Assembly: GCA_012064415.1 (NCBI GenBank) | Contig: SSNU01000208.1 | Span: forward strand, 587,725-651,724 | DNA length: 64,000 nt | From: Gyrodactylus bullatarudis | Lineage: Eukaryota; Platyhelminthes; Monogenea; Gyrodactylidea; Gyrodactylidae | Direction of reading: 5' to 3' | Shown: one piece after another, positions 49,835 to 62,373 of the stretch | Layout: every line of letters starts with the position of its first letter | Position numbering within the stretch: the stretch's first letter is position 1 | Notes under the pieces: generated by a model | What the model saw: the letters and a program-made list of their open reading frames with translations, nothing else | What the model was told of the DNA's origin: nothing | Database searches by the model: none | Made by a program: the position numbers and the translations under genes

Positions 49835-52800
49835 ATGAGTAGACCTCTGAGTAACGTTATTGTTGAGTCTGCATTGATCGAGAATAATCTCAGGCCTGTA
49901 TCTCGCTTCCATAATTTGTTATCGTCTGTCATTATAAAATCAGAGGACCTCTATAAACCTGAGAAGAAGGAAGAGACCCAATTTGATGAGAGAGCAAAGG
50001 AGTTCTACTTCTGTTGTGATTGCAAGAGAATCCCGGAATTACTAAATGGAGATAAGATTACAAAGGTACGGGATACTTATCCAATTCACTCAGTGCAGTT
50101 CTCCCATGATGGTAAACATCTTCTCTGCGGAACTTCAGATTCATCAATTCATGTATGTACTTTAAAGTAACTAGGTGATAAATTAGAAAATAAAATTAAA
50201 CGAAAATGATGTTGCCGCCATAAAACCATCTCTATGGCATTTGGGAATGCCCATAACATCTCTCCGATTTATGCCAAAGAACTGTTACTGGTGTTTAGGT
50301 TGTTCATCGCATGGAAATGTATTCTCATTCAATTTAGAGCATGAAAACTTTGAAACCTTGGCCAGGGAACCTCAGCAGACATATTGCATTGATTTATCGT
50401 GTTGCGGTCAGTATATGGTCACTGGGGGTAACGACTGCTACTTACGATTGTACAAGTTAACACCATCTGGTGCTAGAGGCTTTAAAATACTAAATCATTC
50501 CTTTGGACCGAATACAACCAGGGATATTAATGAAAATGAAGTCTACGGAGAACGCTGGATAAAACATCCTTGTCAGAAGAAGCGCAGTTTTCTTCCCAAA
50601 CACGATAACCTTGCCCACTTGTGTTCAACTCAAGATGACTTTAGTCCAATCTATTCAAAGGGACAGACTCAGTTCAATGAACTCAATCTATTCGAAGCCC
50701 AAAGGGAAATTGTCGAGGGTGCTACCAATGTTGATTTGGATATATCTGCAAAAAACTTTGAGGAAACAACATGCTATTCGAAGTCGGAAAATATCAAATT
50801 GTGCAACGTCAACTATCCAAAGACTGAGGGTCTTGTTCTGGGCCGAAAGAAGACCGAAGATTTTATATCTCAAAATATTCAGAGTGGGCATACCATGAAA
50901 ATTATGGCGGTAAAATTTCATCCGGAGATTGCTGAAATTTTTGTCACCGCCAGCTGGGATAAAATTATCAAGGTAGGTTGAAGAAATGAATTTTTTTTCA
51001 AGATTTGGGACTTTCGCACGAATCGTGATCCTGTCAATCAAATTTACGGCCCATTCGTCTGCAGTCCTGACGCTTTGGATATGGACGATCAGTGTATTCT
51101 AACTGGTTCATACACATTTAAGAACAGCCTTGAGGTAAATCAAAATGTAATAAATGGCTAGAGCCTCAAAAAATAACACTCTAATACTCAAAAACAGTTT
51201 ATCTTGAGCATAAATAATAGACTTTTCTAAGATGAAAATACCGGTAGAAGTAAGGAGGCTCTAGTATTGACATTTTTAAAATGTAAATTTTGAATAAAAA
51301 GTTCAAATTTAATGTAACAAAATCAGATATGGGATATGAGATATTTGAAGAAGGATGCTGCAGAAATTATCAACATGACTGATGATAGATACACGGATTT
51401 TGATAAAATCTATCAGGATCGAAATCACAAGTCACCCGAAGCCAACAAGAGTCTACGCTCAATAGTTCATGCCTCTGGTTGTAGTTCTTGGGAAGAGGAC
51501 CCTCTGAAGACAAAAGGGGAGTACATTTACGCAGCTAGACTATTACCCTCACGGTCGGTTGTATGTGGAGGTTCAGGGTTTGGAGAGGTTCGTGTCATTA
51601 GTCGAGACACTAAAATGGTTAGTTATTTATCTATATAACCTCTACATGGTCTCTTATTAGATAATTCAATGTGTAAACATACCCATGAATTTATATGCTT
51701 CTATTAGAATTACAGTATCAAGGGCTGTTTTCAGAGTGAGCGGGTGACCAAAAGTCGTTTGACAAAGAAATGAAATGAGTTATAGTGAGAAAACCGAATT
51801 TCAGCGGTCCGATATCTCTGAATACTAGCCCAAAATTAAAAAATTAAGATCAACCTTATATAAATATAAATTCTGGCATTCATAAGGAATAATATTATTA
51901 GTGATTTTGAATGATCAAAATTTCATCGATTTTCAAGTAGGGGAAATGATCAAAAAATTCAATTTTCACATGATGATTTTCAATATCCGATTCAGCATAT
52001 TTGATTGCTTTGTCTAAAAAACCTTGATCCAATTCAATTTCTTGATGGAAAAAGTTAAGTTCCCTTTTTTACTGAGGAATAACCCATATTCTATGAGACA
52101 TTAGAGATGTGTATGGAAAAATATGTTATTAGGAATTTTACTCAAGCCAAAAATATCCCTATGAACTAGGAAATCGTCTCAAATCTGAAGAAAAAATCGA
52201 GAAGAAAGCTTCCTATTTCGATTATGTATCTTCTGGTAAAAATCACTAAAGATTTTTCAAGCACCTTGATCGGATGAAAAGAGATAAATAATCAAAGACA
52301 ATCAGAATATGGGTTAAATCTTTTGAACCAATCAACGAAGTCAAATTTTCAAAATTGAAAGCTTTCTTCCTTGAATGTTTAGATCAGATTTTAACTCAGC
52401 TTGCTGGTTAATTGTGGTGGTGAAGAAATTTTCCCATATCCCTAATAATAAACCATTCTATTTAAAGCTAAAGTAAAAAAACCAATCTGAACCAGGAGAC
52501 TTTTAAGAGGGAAGAAATCTTATCTCATTTGCTTTCAACTGAAGGTGTACTTTTAGCAATAAATGATGTGGAAGGTAAAATTAAACGTATTGATTTCACA
52601 CGTTAAAAATAGAGTGAGACTGAAAAAAAGTTAATTGATCACAACTGGTTTCAATCTATATTTCCGCCCTATGAACTGCCGTAAATGTCTAAATTCATAA
52701 TTATAATTTATAAATTTTATCCTTTGAAAATTGGGATTTTCACAACATTCTTCAGCTGTATTTTCTATAAATTATTCACTTGAATAAATCATGGAATCAA

Positions 52801-54593
52801 AATTTACTGTAGAAATTCATAAATCGAGTCTGTATTTCCTTGTATTGTTTGTAAACCTTTGAAGGGACAACTCATCAGTATACAACAGGAAATCTAAAAA
52901 CATAAAAAAACTTCCAATCTCAGCGATTTACCTAGATAAAAATTTTCTCTGGTTCTTTAAGGGTTAAGGGTTGATTTATGGAGTAAATCATAAATAAAAT
53001 AAAGGGTCAGACAGTAGGATTCGACCTCATCTTTCGTTCCTTCAATACCCAATAAATAAACTAAGAGACGAAGAGATAGGAAAAAAGACAACAGAAACAG
53101 TTTCTTCATGGCTAAGATTTCCTTTTTCTCCTTTCTCATCATCTTCTTTCTTATTCTTTCTACTTAATCTCTGAAGAAAGAAATAAAATATCTTTATGAA
53201 GCAGATATAAGAGCGCATGAATACCCCCTCATTGCTTGCTTGCTTCCTTCTGTATACCTCGTTCAATGTATTCTCTTCCTATATTTTTTATTGCTTTCAA
53301 TCTAACATTTCTTACGGCGTTTAAATAAAATTTATTATTAATTTATTTTTATTCAATATTATTATTATTTAAAAATTCCCATTAAAACTTATCAACATGA
53401 AGTAGGAAAAAATTCCTTATTTCATAACTCGGACTGAACATTTTTTATCTGGTTCATGCAAAGCTATTCTGGAAATAGTCTTTGCATATGCCAAATTCAA
53501 GGAAGTATTCCTTTTTCACCAGAATTGAAGAAAAAAAAATGTAAACGAGACCTTGAAAATTGCGAGAAAAAACGATCTGGGGACATTCAGATCATGAAAT
53601 AAACTTTAAAGATACTCACAACAAACATGAGAAAATAGATAGAGAGCTTTTATTTATTTTGACTAAAGGTTCCTTCAATGACATCTGGATAACCAACTAC
53701 TTCAGGGAATAAGATGATGCAAGAGCCCTCAATCCAATTAGAAATACTAAGACTTGAGCACTTATATCTCGTCACCAAAAACACCCTCTAAAAAATATAA
53801 CCTAAAGGGTAACTAATCTATAAATTTGTAAAGAAATATGATAGACATGGGGAGTTGGTCGATTCTCGGCTACGGTACACTGTATACTGAGAAGTCTCAA
53901 TAAGGACGAAACGCATGGGAATGTTTCTTTACTAACTAATAGATTAGATACACGCGGAGTCTTATCTCTAAGGGACTTTTCGGCATCCAATTATAGATAC
54001 CAGAAGACTTGAGCGCTTATCCCTCGTCACCAAAAACACTCTCTAAAAATATTGTTCTGTCACCAAAGTCATATGAAATAAAGAAAGAAGACGAAGCCAA
54101 TTACAAATAAGGCCTCAGTGTGATCATCATCTTTCTTTATTTATAGAATAAAATAGATTCAATATAAGAAAGATCATCAGATTCACTAAAATTGAATTCA
54201 GTGTCAAGGGACCTATAGGTTTATAGCAAGTGATGAGACAAGAATAAGGGATTACGAAGCCAATATTGATCAAGAGCTAAAGAAAAGGTATTAGAGAAGG
54301 TTTTAACAATATAATAATAATAATAGTTGATAAAATGAATTTAATTTTTAAGTACTTTGAGTTAGCACCAAATGCACATTTTTTCCAACTCTCCAACTCT
54401 GAAAACAAACTTAAAAAGAGGTTTTAATGGCCAATTTAATAATAAAGGAGTCTTTAATACATTTGTCTTTTTCTAGCCGATAATTAGATATCCAGTTGAA
54501 GGTGTTATCAACACTATCGATACAATTTTCGATGGACGTTCTGTTGGTGTCGGCTGTTCTGATGGTTCAGTACATTGGATAAAGTTGAAATGA
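49835..54593 (+). CDS. WD40-repeat protein, function unknown
   Basis: Five exons: 49835-50152, 50187-50972, 51003-51134, 51327-51617, 54477-54593; introns 34, 30, 192 and 2859 nt; 547 aa, all junctions phase 0. WD-type blades are visible: HSVQFSHDGKHLLCGTSDSS, ITSLRFMPKNCYWCLGCSSHG, YCIDLSCCGQYMVTGGNDCY, IMAVKFHPEIAEIFVTASWD with IIKIWDFRTN across a splice, ALDMDDQCILTGSYTFKNSL with EIWDMR across the next, and a final blade in the last exon (NTIDTIFDGRSVGVGCSDGS). A block of about 120 residues between blades 3 and 4 has no WD pattern. The phrase IYGPFVCSPDALDM is shared with a family of unnamed WD proteins also found in protists; I cannot give a function. It likely serves as a propeller scaffold. 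It lies 61 bp after MPP10. Confidence 0.85.
51725..51990. repeat. Foldback family B remnant in WD40 intron 4
   Basis: Contains GTGAGCGGGTGACCAAAAGT and, further on, TTTTGAATGATCAAAATTTC and GATTTTCAAGTAGGGGAAAT, words in the order found in the left half and centre of the copy at 59056-59730. The right arm is not evident. Confidence 0.5.
53731..54052 (+). repeat. Direct-repeat unit carrying a hammerhead-ribozyme-like core
   Basis: Imperfect direct repeats of about 67 bp (53731-53797 and 53984-54052, sharing CTCGTCACCAAAAACAC) are offset by 253 bp, as in one and a fraction monomers of a tandem repeat. Inside, 53887-53912 reads CTGA-GAA, then a hairpin (GTCTC, loop, GGAC), then GAAAC. This is close to the hammerhead core seen in animal retrozymes and schistosome satellites (CTGATGA, GTCC hairpin, GAAAC), but the second core G is A. 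A tRNA B-box-like GGTCGATTC lies upstream at 53858. It sits in WD40 intron 4, on the sense strand. Confidence 0.45.
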
Positions 54594-55702
54594 ATATTGA
54601 AAACATCTAAAGATTAACGTAATAAAACATCTTGAATATGATGAGCAGTTTTTTCTTGAACTAAATTCAAAGTCCCAATTGTGGGTGTAAATAATGGGAG
54701 GGGGTAGAAGTCAAAGTGTGAAAAGAGAAAAATCTTTTTTTTTTTAAATCAAGACTTCTTCAATGTTTACGGGTAGTCATGCGTATTTTCATTCAACTTA
54801 AAATGGGGCAGAGAAGAGAGGGATAGGTTTGTTTCATTTTTTATAGAGGCACAACTGTAGTAAAAAAATTCATTGAAAATCCTGGCGCAAATTCAAAAAT
54901 TTTCTGATCAAATCAATCCTTAGAGCTCTACTGAAGAACTCTACACACAGTTCAATGAGTACAGGATGAAAAGATTGTTTTTCGTACTCTTAAGTTGTCA
55001 AGATCAGGTGTAGTATATAGTAGTATATGAATAACAGCTATACCTGACACACTAATATCAATAAAAAAGTATTCAGAAATGTATTATAAGAGGGATACTT
55101 GAATCTAAGGAAAATGGCTCTTGACTCTTTCTCACATTTTGCTATCACTCTTTTCATATTTCTTGATTACTAACATCAGTAATACATAGAGAAATTGAGA
55201 ACTGGTCTCTTATCTTATCGAAATTCGAGTATGTCTTGCTTCCTGCTTCTGTTGAGACACGATCACAAGTGCATTGTCTGTGTTAGCATGTTTTAGTTGT
55301 GATATTCATCATTCTCATTATACAGGACTACTGGATTAAGAGTTTTAGTAATCTCTTGGAATATATATTTAAGCGACACCCTTGCATCAAAAGCTACAGG
55401 AATCATGCTGGAAAAAAAACAATCGAGTTTTCTTAATTTACGTATTCCATTTAGTATGAAAGTGAATTTGACTTTTCTTCGAAATCAGGAGGGACCAAGT
55501 CTAATACTCAACCACTTAGTCCATCTGTCCAACTATACCTTTTTCAGAGCTAGTTGCAAGTTAAAAATTCTGATTTAAAATTTTTTCAATCTAAAATAAA
55601 ATTTTTTCATTCTGATTAGCCATTAGGGCCAGAGAAATAATAGGGAGTTGGGGGTAAATATTTTTATTATTTTCAATCTGAGTTGACATTTTTGCATTCT
55701 GA

Positions 55703-56583
55703 NNNNNNNNNNNNNNNNNNNNNNNNNNNNNNNNNNNNNNNNNNNNNNNNNNNNNNNNNNNNNNNNNNNNNNNNNNNNNNNNNNNNNNNNNNNNNNNNNN
55801 NNNNNNNNNNNNNNNNNNNNNNNNNNNNNNNNNNNNNNNNNNNNNNNNNNNNNNNNNNNNNNNNNNNNNNNNNNNNNNNNNNNNNNNNNNNNNNNNNNNN
55901 NNNNNNNNNNNNNNNNNNNNNNNNNNNNNNNNNNNNNNNNNNNNNNNNNNNNNNNNNNNNNNNNNNNNNNNNNNNNNNNNNNNNNNNNNNNNNNNNNNNN
56001 NNNNNNNNNNNNNNNNNNNNNNNNNNNNNNNNNNNNNNNNNNNNNNNNNNNNNNNNNNNNNNNNNNNNNNNNNNNNNNNNNNNNNNNNNNNNNNNNNNNN
56101 NNNNNNNNNNNNNNNNNNNNNNNNNNNNNNNNNNNNNNNNNNNNNNNNNNNNNNNNNNNNNNNNNNNNNNNNNNNNNNNNNNNNNNNNNNNNNNNNNNNN
56201 NNNNNNNNNNNNNNNNNNNNNNNNNNNNNNNNNNNNNNNNNNNNNNNNNNNNNNNNNNNNNNNNNNNNNNNNNNNNNNNNNNNNNNNNNNNNNNNNNNNN
56301 NNNNNNNNNNNNNNNNNNNNNNNNNNNNNNNNNNNNNNNNNNNNNNNNNNNNNNNNNNNNNNNNNNNNNNNNNNNNNNNNNNNNNNNNNNNNNNNNNNNN
56401 NNNNNNNNNNNNNNNNNNNNNNNNNNNNNNNNNNNNNNNNNNNNNNNNNNNNNNNNNNNNNNNNNNNNNNNNNNNNNNNNNNNNNNNNNNNNNNNNNNNN
56501 NNNNNNNNNNNNNNNNNNNNNNNNNNNNNNNNNNNNNNNNNNNNNNNNNNNNNNNNNNNNNNNNNNNNNNNNNNNNNNNNNNN
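55703..56583. other. Assembly gap (881 N)
   Basis: A run of N. It removes the catalytic part of the transposase and the inner edge of the left inverted repeat. Translations across it have no meaning. Confidence 1.
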
Positions 56584-56938
56584 GAATATTACGAACATCT
56601 TTTAGGGAATAAAACTCTCCATCAAGCCAATTTAGTACAGTGGATTGACAAATGTCCAAATTATAACGTGCATGAACAAATTCTTTGCAGTCTTTAAGAG
56701 TCATTGATGGATTAGACTCAATTTTTTGAATAATAGCATGCATGATTTCAGGTGTCTTCTTAGTCGAATTTGTACCACCACGAGATTTTGGCTGGATCTT
56801 TCCAGATTTGATCCAATTATAGGCTGTATGATACGGGACATCAGAATTTGCAGCAAATTCTTTCCAAGGTTTACCTTCCTCAACTAATTCCAAAACCTTG
56901 GCTCTAACCTTATTATCGTGTTTACGATAGCGTGGCAT
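56584..56938 (-). CDS. Transposase N-terminus (IS630/Tc1-like), cut by assembly gap
   Basis: 118 residues from the ATG at 56938 to the gap, starting MPRYRKHDNKVRAKVLELVE. Two helix-turn-helix units: KPWKEFAANSDVPYHTAYNW, then after a basic linker (KIQPKSRGGTN) a second unit ending NLDICQSTVLNWLDG. YSLKDVRNI follows, as at the HTH-to-DDE border of IS630/Tc1-type transposases. The DDE domain is in the gap, so activity cannot be judged. The frame up to the gap is intact. Confidence 0.75.
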
Positions 56939-59055
56939 TTTTAAAATGAATGATTATCATGACGTATTTATAATCTAATCATTCCATTGGTCGAACAAAA
57001 TAGGTTTTTTTCGTAAAAAATGAGGAAAGAATAAAAAATTCAGACTGCTAATAAAAAAATTTCAAATTAATTTTCATTTTTTTAAACTCAGATTGAAATA
57101 TTATCAATTAAGAATGAAAAAATTTGAAATAAGAATGAAAAATGTTAAATAATCACCCCACCCCTCTAATTACTTCTCGGGGCTCTTTGCTAATGAGATT
57201 GAAAATTTTTCAGTTTAGATTGAAAAATGATGAATTCAGAATGCAAAAATGTCAACTCAGATTGAAAATAATAAAAATATTTACCCCCAACTCCCTATTA
57301 TTTCTCTGGCCCTAATGGCTAATCAGAATGAAAAAATTTTATTTTAGATTGAAAAAATTTTAAATCAGAATTTTTAACTTGCAACTAGCTCTGAAAAAGG
57401 TATAGTTAGTTTATAAATATTTTTGTTCAAGAAATTTCACAATATTATTCACAGGTTTTTTCTTCTTCTTAGACTTATACTTTTGTATAGCAAAATGAAT
57501 ATTTTTAAATATAGGATAAGTTGAGACCTCAAGTTAATTTTTCGGTATTTTTTGGTACCAGGCCTAGTAATTATGTAGTAAATTATAACTATTTGAAAAA
57601 TGATTTAGAAAGCCTGGTTCAGTGTTGAAAGGGATGATGGATATTGGAAATCAGTATATGAATGAAAGCAAAAATGTTGCAATAATTCAATCACTTCTCT
57701 ACAACTGAAAACAAACAAATATTGCTCCAACTTGACAGACTACATGAGAATAACAGAAAGAGATTAACATTTATCTTCCTTGCTCATTGTGAAATGATAG
57801 GCAAGAGTATCATTAAGGGATAAAAACCAATGGCCACGATAAAGAGGAAAGTAAGGAGGGATATGAAAGAGTGTCAGAGTCAACGTGTTAAATGGAAAAT
57901 ATAGAAAATGAACAAAAATAATTGATCGCTTCGAGTTAACTCAAGTGTGGTCTGGTAAACACTGTGTGTATATCAGATCATCCTCTTGTTCTTTTTTCAA
58001 TTTTCAAATCTATTCTCATGGAAAATCAGAAAATATATATATTGATCTGGGAGAATTAGTTTTTCTCTAATTATAATTTTCCAGAATTATCCTTACGAAC
58101 TACAATTTCTGGGAACTTGAGGAATTCTATAGATTCCCTGCAAACTCTCAGGATTTCTGGAAATTAATCAGTGATTAGTAAATTACTGATTACTAATTCA
58201 ACAAATTCGTATTCTTGATGAAAAAAATATTCCGAATGATATTGACGATGATTTCGAATATGAAGATTCTTTCTCCATCAAATGCCTAGAAGAATAGCTT
58301 ACCTATACAGAACTCTGATTTATCTTCATGTTAGGTTTCAATAACTAATTTGAGGTCTATGCCACTGATTAGTTTGGGAGATTCTTGGTCAGCTTAACCA
58401 ATAACAACTAAGAATAAGACCTGTAATATTTTATTATTTAGCTCTGATTAAATTTTTAAATAAAATATTCATAAATTTACGCACCAAGGTATACACAAAG
58501 TGAAATTATATTTTCAATTTTCATAATTTATTCATTCCTGAAGGTGAATCTATCTATCGCCTTGGAAATATTCTAACATATGTAAAGAGTCATTTTTTGA
58601 CAATTCACTCTTGGTTAAAAATGAAGGGAAATATGAAAGATAAGTTTTTCTCCTCTCCTACACTTCCCAACTGAGTTGAAGATTTTGTCAATCAGGAATT
58701 GGTAAGAAAGAGATTTATGTCTGAGAAGATGTAATTAATTTCCTTCACATTTTCCATCATTAGCTATGATTGAAGAGAATTAATCATAGAATAAGAGATA
58801 TCTCACTCGCTTGTACAACAGTTTGTATGGATAAGACTTTAGCGTGGAATGTCTGGTTTTGAATCATCCAATGGAGTCCAGTAACAATTACAATATAATG
58901 ATTATGTTTTCATAAATATTGGTTGATTAAGACCTAAATGTAAGACTCTTAGATAAAAGTATTTCAAGAAAAGATTGTTTACATTACCAAATATTCAATT
59001 TTGCTAGTTTTCTTAGAAGATGTTGGAGCTTTGCTGAGCAAGTAATACGGCCAAT

Positions 59056-59730
59056 AAAGCTAATTGATATGAAATTGGGAATCTATGATTTTTACAGAAA
59101 TCTCGATTTTTTCATCAAAAATTCGAATCAGTTGAAGATTTCTTGGAATCCTACTCATGTTGCTCACTTTTACGATTTGAAGAAAAAATTCTGAAAAAAA
59201 ATTTTTTAATGAAAAATATGTCCATTTTTTTGGCGCCAAAATCAGATTTTTTCGAACTTTGAACCGAAAATTTTTATTCATTTGAAAGTGGGAGAGTGAT
59301 CGAAAGAGTTTTTTCAGGATCAAGATTTGACAAGAAAGCTGAATAGCACCGTCAGGTTACCGACAGCTACCCCATTTTCGGGAGATTTTGAATAATCGAA
59401 ATTTGATTGATTTTCAAGTAGTGAAAATGATCAAAAAATCGCAATTCCGCTCCCAAACGATAAAAAGGCTATGCATCAGATAAAATTCAGTTGAATTGAT
59501 TTTCTTGTCTAATCCTGATCTTAAAAAACCTCTTTTGATCAGGCACCCACTTTGAAATCAATAAAAATTCTCAGCTCAAAGTACGAAAAAATCGGATTTT
59601 GGCGCCAAATTGAAATTTGAAAAATGGCCATATTTTTCAAAATTTTTTCTTCAACTGGTTAAAGTGGGCAACATGAGTAGGATTCTAAAAAATCTTTAAA
59701 AAATTCGGCATTTGAAAATCAGAGGTCCTT
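59056..59730. repeat. Foldback element family B, best-preserved copy
   Basis: Left end AAGCTAATTGATATGAAATT. Arms at about 59150-59340 and 59500-59700 mirror each other: GGAATCCTACTCATGTTGC against GGGCAACATGAGTAGGATTC, TTTGGCGCCAAAATC against ATTTTGGCGCCAAATTG, and GTGATCGAAAGAG against CTCTTTTGATCAGG. The centre includes GATTTTCAAGTAGTGAAAAT. The outer right end is lost. No coding capacity. Confidence 0.8.
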
Positions 59731-60295
59731 GGCTCAGACGGTATTCAGGGCATATTTCAACTCATTAATTCAAACTCTGATTAAAATACTGATGTAACCA
59801 ATTGGTTTTCAATATCAATTGACAAGAATTAGACCAGGATTAATGTTTAGGTTAGAAAGAATACAAAAATGGAAGAACATCAAATAAAGAAAATGAATGT
59901 ACTTCCCTGTCAATAGAAAAATAATTTAAAAATACACCGTCAATATTTGTATTGTAAAGAACGATATCCTATAACTAGTCCTGTATCTGTTGTGAGTAAG
60001 TAAAGTACGTTCTTTTTACAAGAATTAATAAATTGAGCATTTTCGATTGGATAAGGGGAAACATGGTACATCATTTTTGGATCAGATTGCCCTATTCATG
60101 AGTCGAAATAGGGATAATTATTTCCTGTAATTCATTTTTAATTGAAGAATTAAATACACATCCTTAATAGACTACACTATTTATTAGATCATATAAATTT
60201 AGATCAGATATATATAAAAAATTCTTTATTTCTTTTATCTGCTAAGAAATGCTGACATTTTTGCAATTTTTTCGAGAAATATACCCGACTAAATT

Positions 60296-60876
60296 AAACC
60301 TTATTAACATGAAGATGAGAATTACAAAAAACTCAATATTTTTCTCCGTATTTACAGAAAAAAATAATTTTTTGAATTTTAAAACGGAATGAGCTAATAA
60401 GATGAGGATATTAGAAACATTTCGGAAAAAGAAATCGATCTGACCAAAATAAGGCCGTCGAATTTCGAAAATGTACCAAATTTCCACTTTTTCAACTTTT
60501 GAACCAAAATTTTTTATCGATTTCGATGATTCGAAGCAGTTAAGTGATGTTATTTGTGATAAAAATTGAACGAAGAATGCGAATTCACCTGTAGAAATTC
60601 ACTGAAGTCTGTCATTACTGTGGGAAATCGAATGATTTGAATTTTTCGATTATCACGAAGGCAAATTTCGAATTCTTCGTTCAATGTTGATCGATAAAAA
60701 TTTCAAGGTTCAAAAGTTGAAAAAGTGGAAATTTGGTGCATTTTTTTTGAATATCAACAATTTATTAGCTCATTACATTTTAGAATTCATTAAATTATTT
60801 TTTTCTGTGAATCCGGAGAAAAACATCGAGATTTTTGTAAAAATAGTAAATTCTCATCCTCATGTCAACTAGCTTT
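60296..60876. repeat. Foldback element family A, second complete copy
   Basis: Ends CCTTATTAACATGAAGATGA on the left and CATCCTCATGTCAACTAGC on the right. The arms mirror each other (TTTCCACTTTTTCAACTTTT against AAAAGTTGAAAAAGTGGAAA; CGAAATTTGCCTTCGTGATA and its relation to GCGAATTCACCTG near the centre). It resembles 19807-20547 but is shorter, with deletions. Confidence 0.8.
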
Positions 60877-62067
60877 AGATCACACCTAATTAGACCGTGC
60901 AAAGATCACAAAAATAAAATGAGAAACGTTTTATATTTTGCTCATAATAAATAAAATTTTCTCATCAAGCTCATCAAGTTGAATTATTGATAAGGAAGTG
61001 ATTTTTAAAAATATCATCTACACAGCAATTACAACCTTACCCGTCTTCTATTCATTTCTACTTGTAATCAGGGTAAATTATTATCAAAGACTTTTCCTAA
61101 TACTTTTCTAATTAATCCAATCAATCCAGTATTCTTGATCGTTATTTTAGATTACCCAGTCATTAATTAATGCTTTAGGCCGTAAGTAGATACTAGGAAT
61201 ATTCAAGAAATGAGAGATAACATCATTCTGGTTATCAAGACTCAAATAAAATACTGTCATGAAATGATTCACGAGATATTTTTTCCATGTCTCTTAGGCA
61301 TATTAAATTAATTTTATCTAAAACGTTAATAACGTCGTTCCAGGTGCTCAGCTAATATATCACAAAGGCTGGAAATATAATAATTGTAGATAAAATTGGA
61401 GAGTATTTTTCTGTAAGAATTGTAAAATTATGATTTAAATGGGCATTTACAGCAAACTTAGCAAATAAATCAGAGTTTCATCAAGCCTATCATTCCTATT
61501 TTATGATTGATTGTTGAAGAACGTCTAAAGTTTCCTCTTAAATGTCGTTATTGAAAAATGTTCTGTACAATTGTACCGAGTTAAACTCTAAATCTCATTT
61601 ACTAAAAGAAGATCTTAACTTTTCTAAGAATCTAAACATTTCTCTTTTCCCAGAAGACCAAGAGCACATCTGATCAGTATTCATTTTAAATTTGTCCATG
61701 AAAATGTATTTTTTCTTCTGTTACAATTCAATTAATCTAATCTAGATTTATAGACAGAGGAGATGTATTTCAATCAATAATTTAAAAGTCCCCCTCCCCT
61801 GGGACAGAATGAATATCGTCAATAGTGTGTGTTGAATGGTATTTCCTTCATTATTTTATAACCCAATTGGGGATTTTTATATTTTTTTGTATGTGGCAAG
61901 GTTTTTCAAATCAATAATCAAAACACTATAAAACGATGGATTTATTTAAGCGGTAAATACAAATAATAGTGGATCCATGAGGATGAAAAATAGTCGAAAA
62001 TAATAATAATAGGTTTCGAACTGAATATGGCTTAAATTAATCTAGCACAAAGTAACACTCTGTATTA

Positions 62068-62373
62068 GACTTGGACGAAATTAGTAAAATCGCTTATCGA
62101 TACAACAAAATTGATCTTTTTTTTATACTTTTGTAATAAGATTGTGAAAATTTTCAAAAATTCAGATTTGAGTCATTTTTGTCGCTTTATTGGAAGAAAA
62201 AAATTTGAATCCAAGTTAAAATCATGAAAATAAAACATTAAAAACGTTTTTTATTTGAAAATTTTGTTTATCTTATTGCAAAAGCATAAAAACGATAATC
62301 TGGAGATAGTTGAAGATTAATTTTGTTAAATCGATAAGGGATATTACCAATTTTGGAAAATTTCGTCCAAGTC
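62068..62373. repeat. Foldback element family C, second copy
   Basis: Ends GACTTGGACGAAATTAGTAA and its inverted partner TTTCGTCCAAGTC. A TA precedes the left end (62066-62067); the right flank is TG, so one base may have changed. The arms carry TTGTGAAAATTTTCAAA mirrored by TTTGAAAATTTTGTTTAT. Shorter and more diverged than 17126-17587. Confidence 0.75.

Larger units (their letters stand above)
55531..57407 (-). mobile_element. DNA transposon with 172-bp terminal inverted repeats
   Basis: The left end (55531-55702, up to the assembly gap) and right end (57236-57407) are inverted copies with no length drift over 172 bp, starting AACTATACCTTTTTCAGAGC. The ends contain repeated short words such as TTTTTCAATCTAAA and TTTGCATTCTGA, possible transposase-binding sites. 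A transposase gene lies inside on the minus strand. Total length as assembled is 1877 bp, which includes an 881-base gap of estimated size. Confidence 0.85.

Noticed and set aside
50688..51041. 117-aa open frame on the minus strand
   Set aside because: It is antisense to the WD40 exons, whose frame is supported by blade motifs and splice continuity.
55591..56612. Long open frames across 55703-56583
   Set aside because: They consist of unknown bases (N) and have no meaning.
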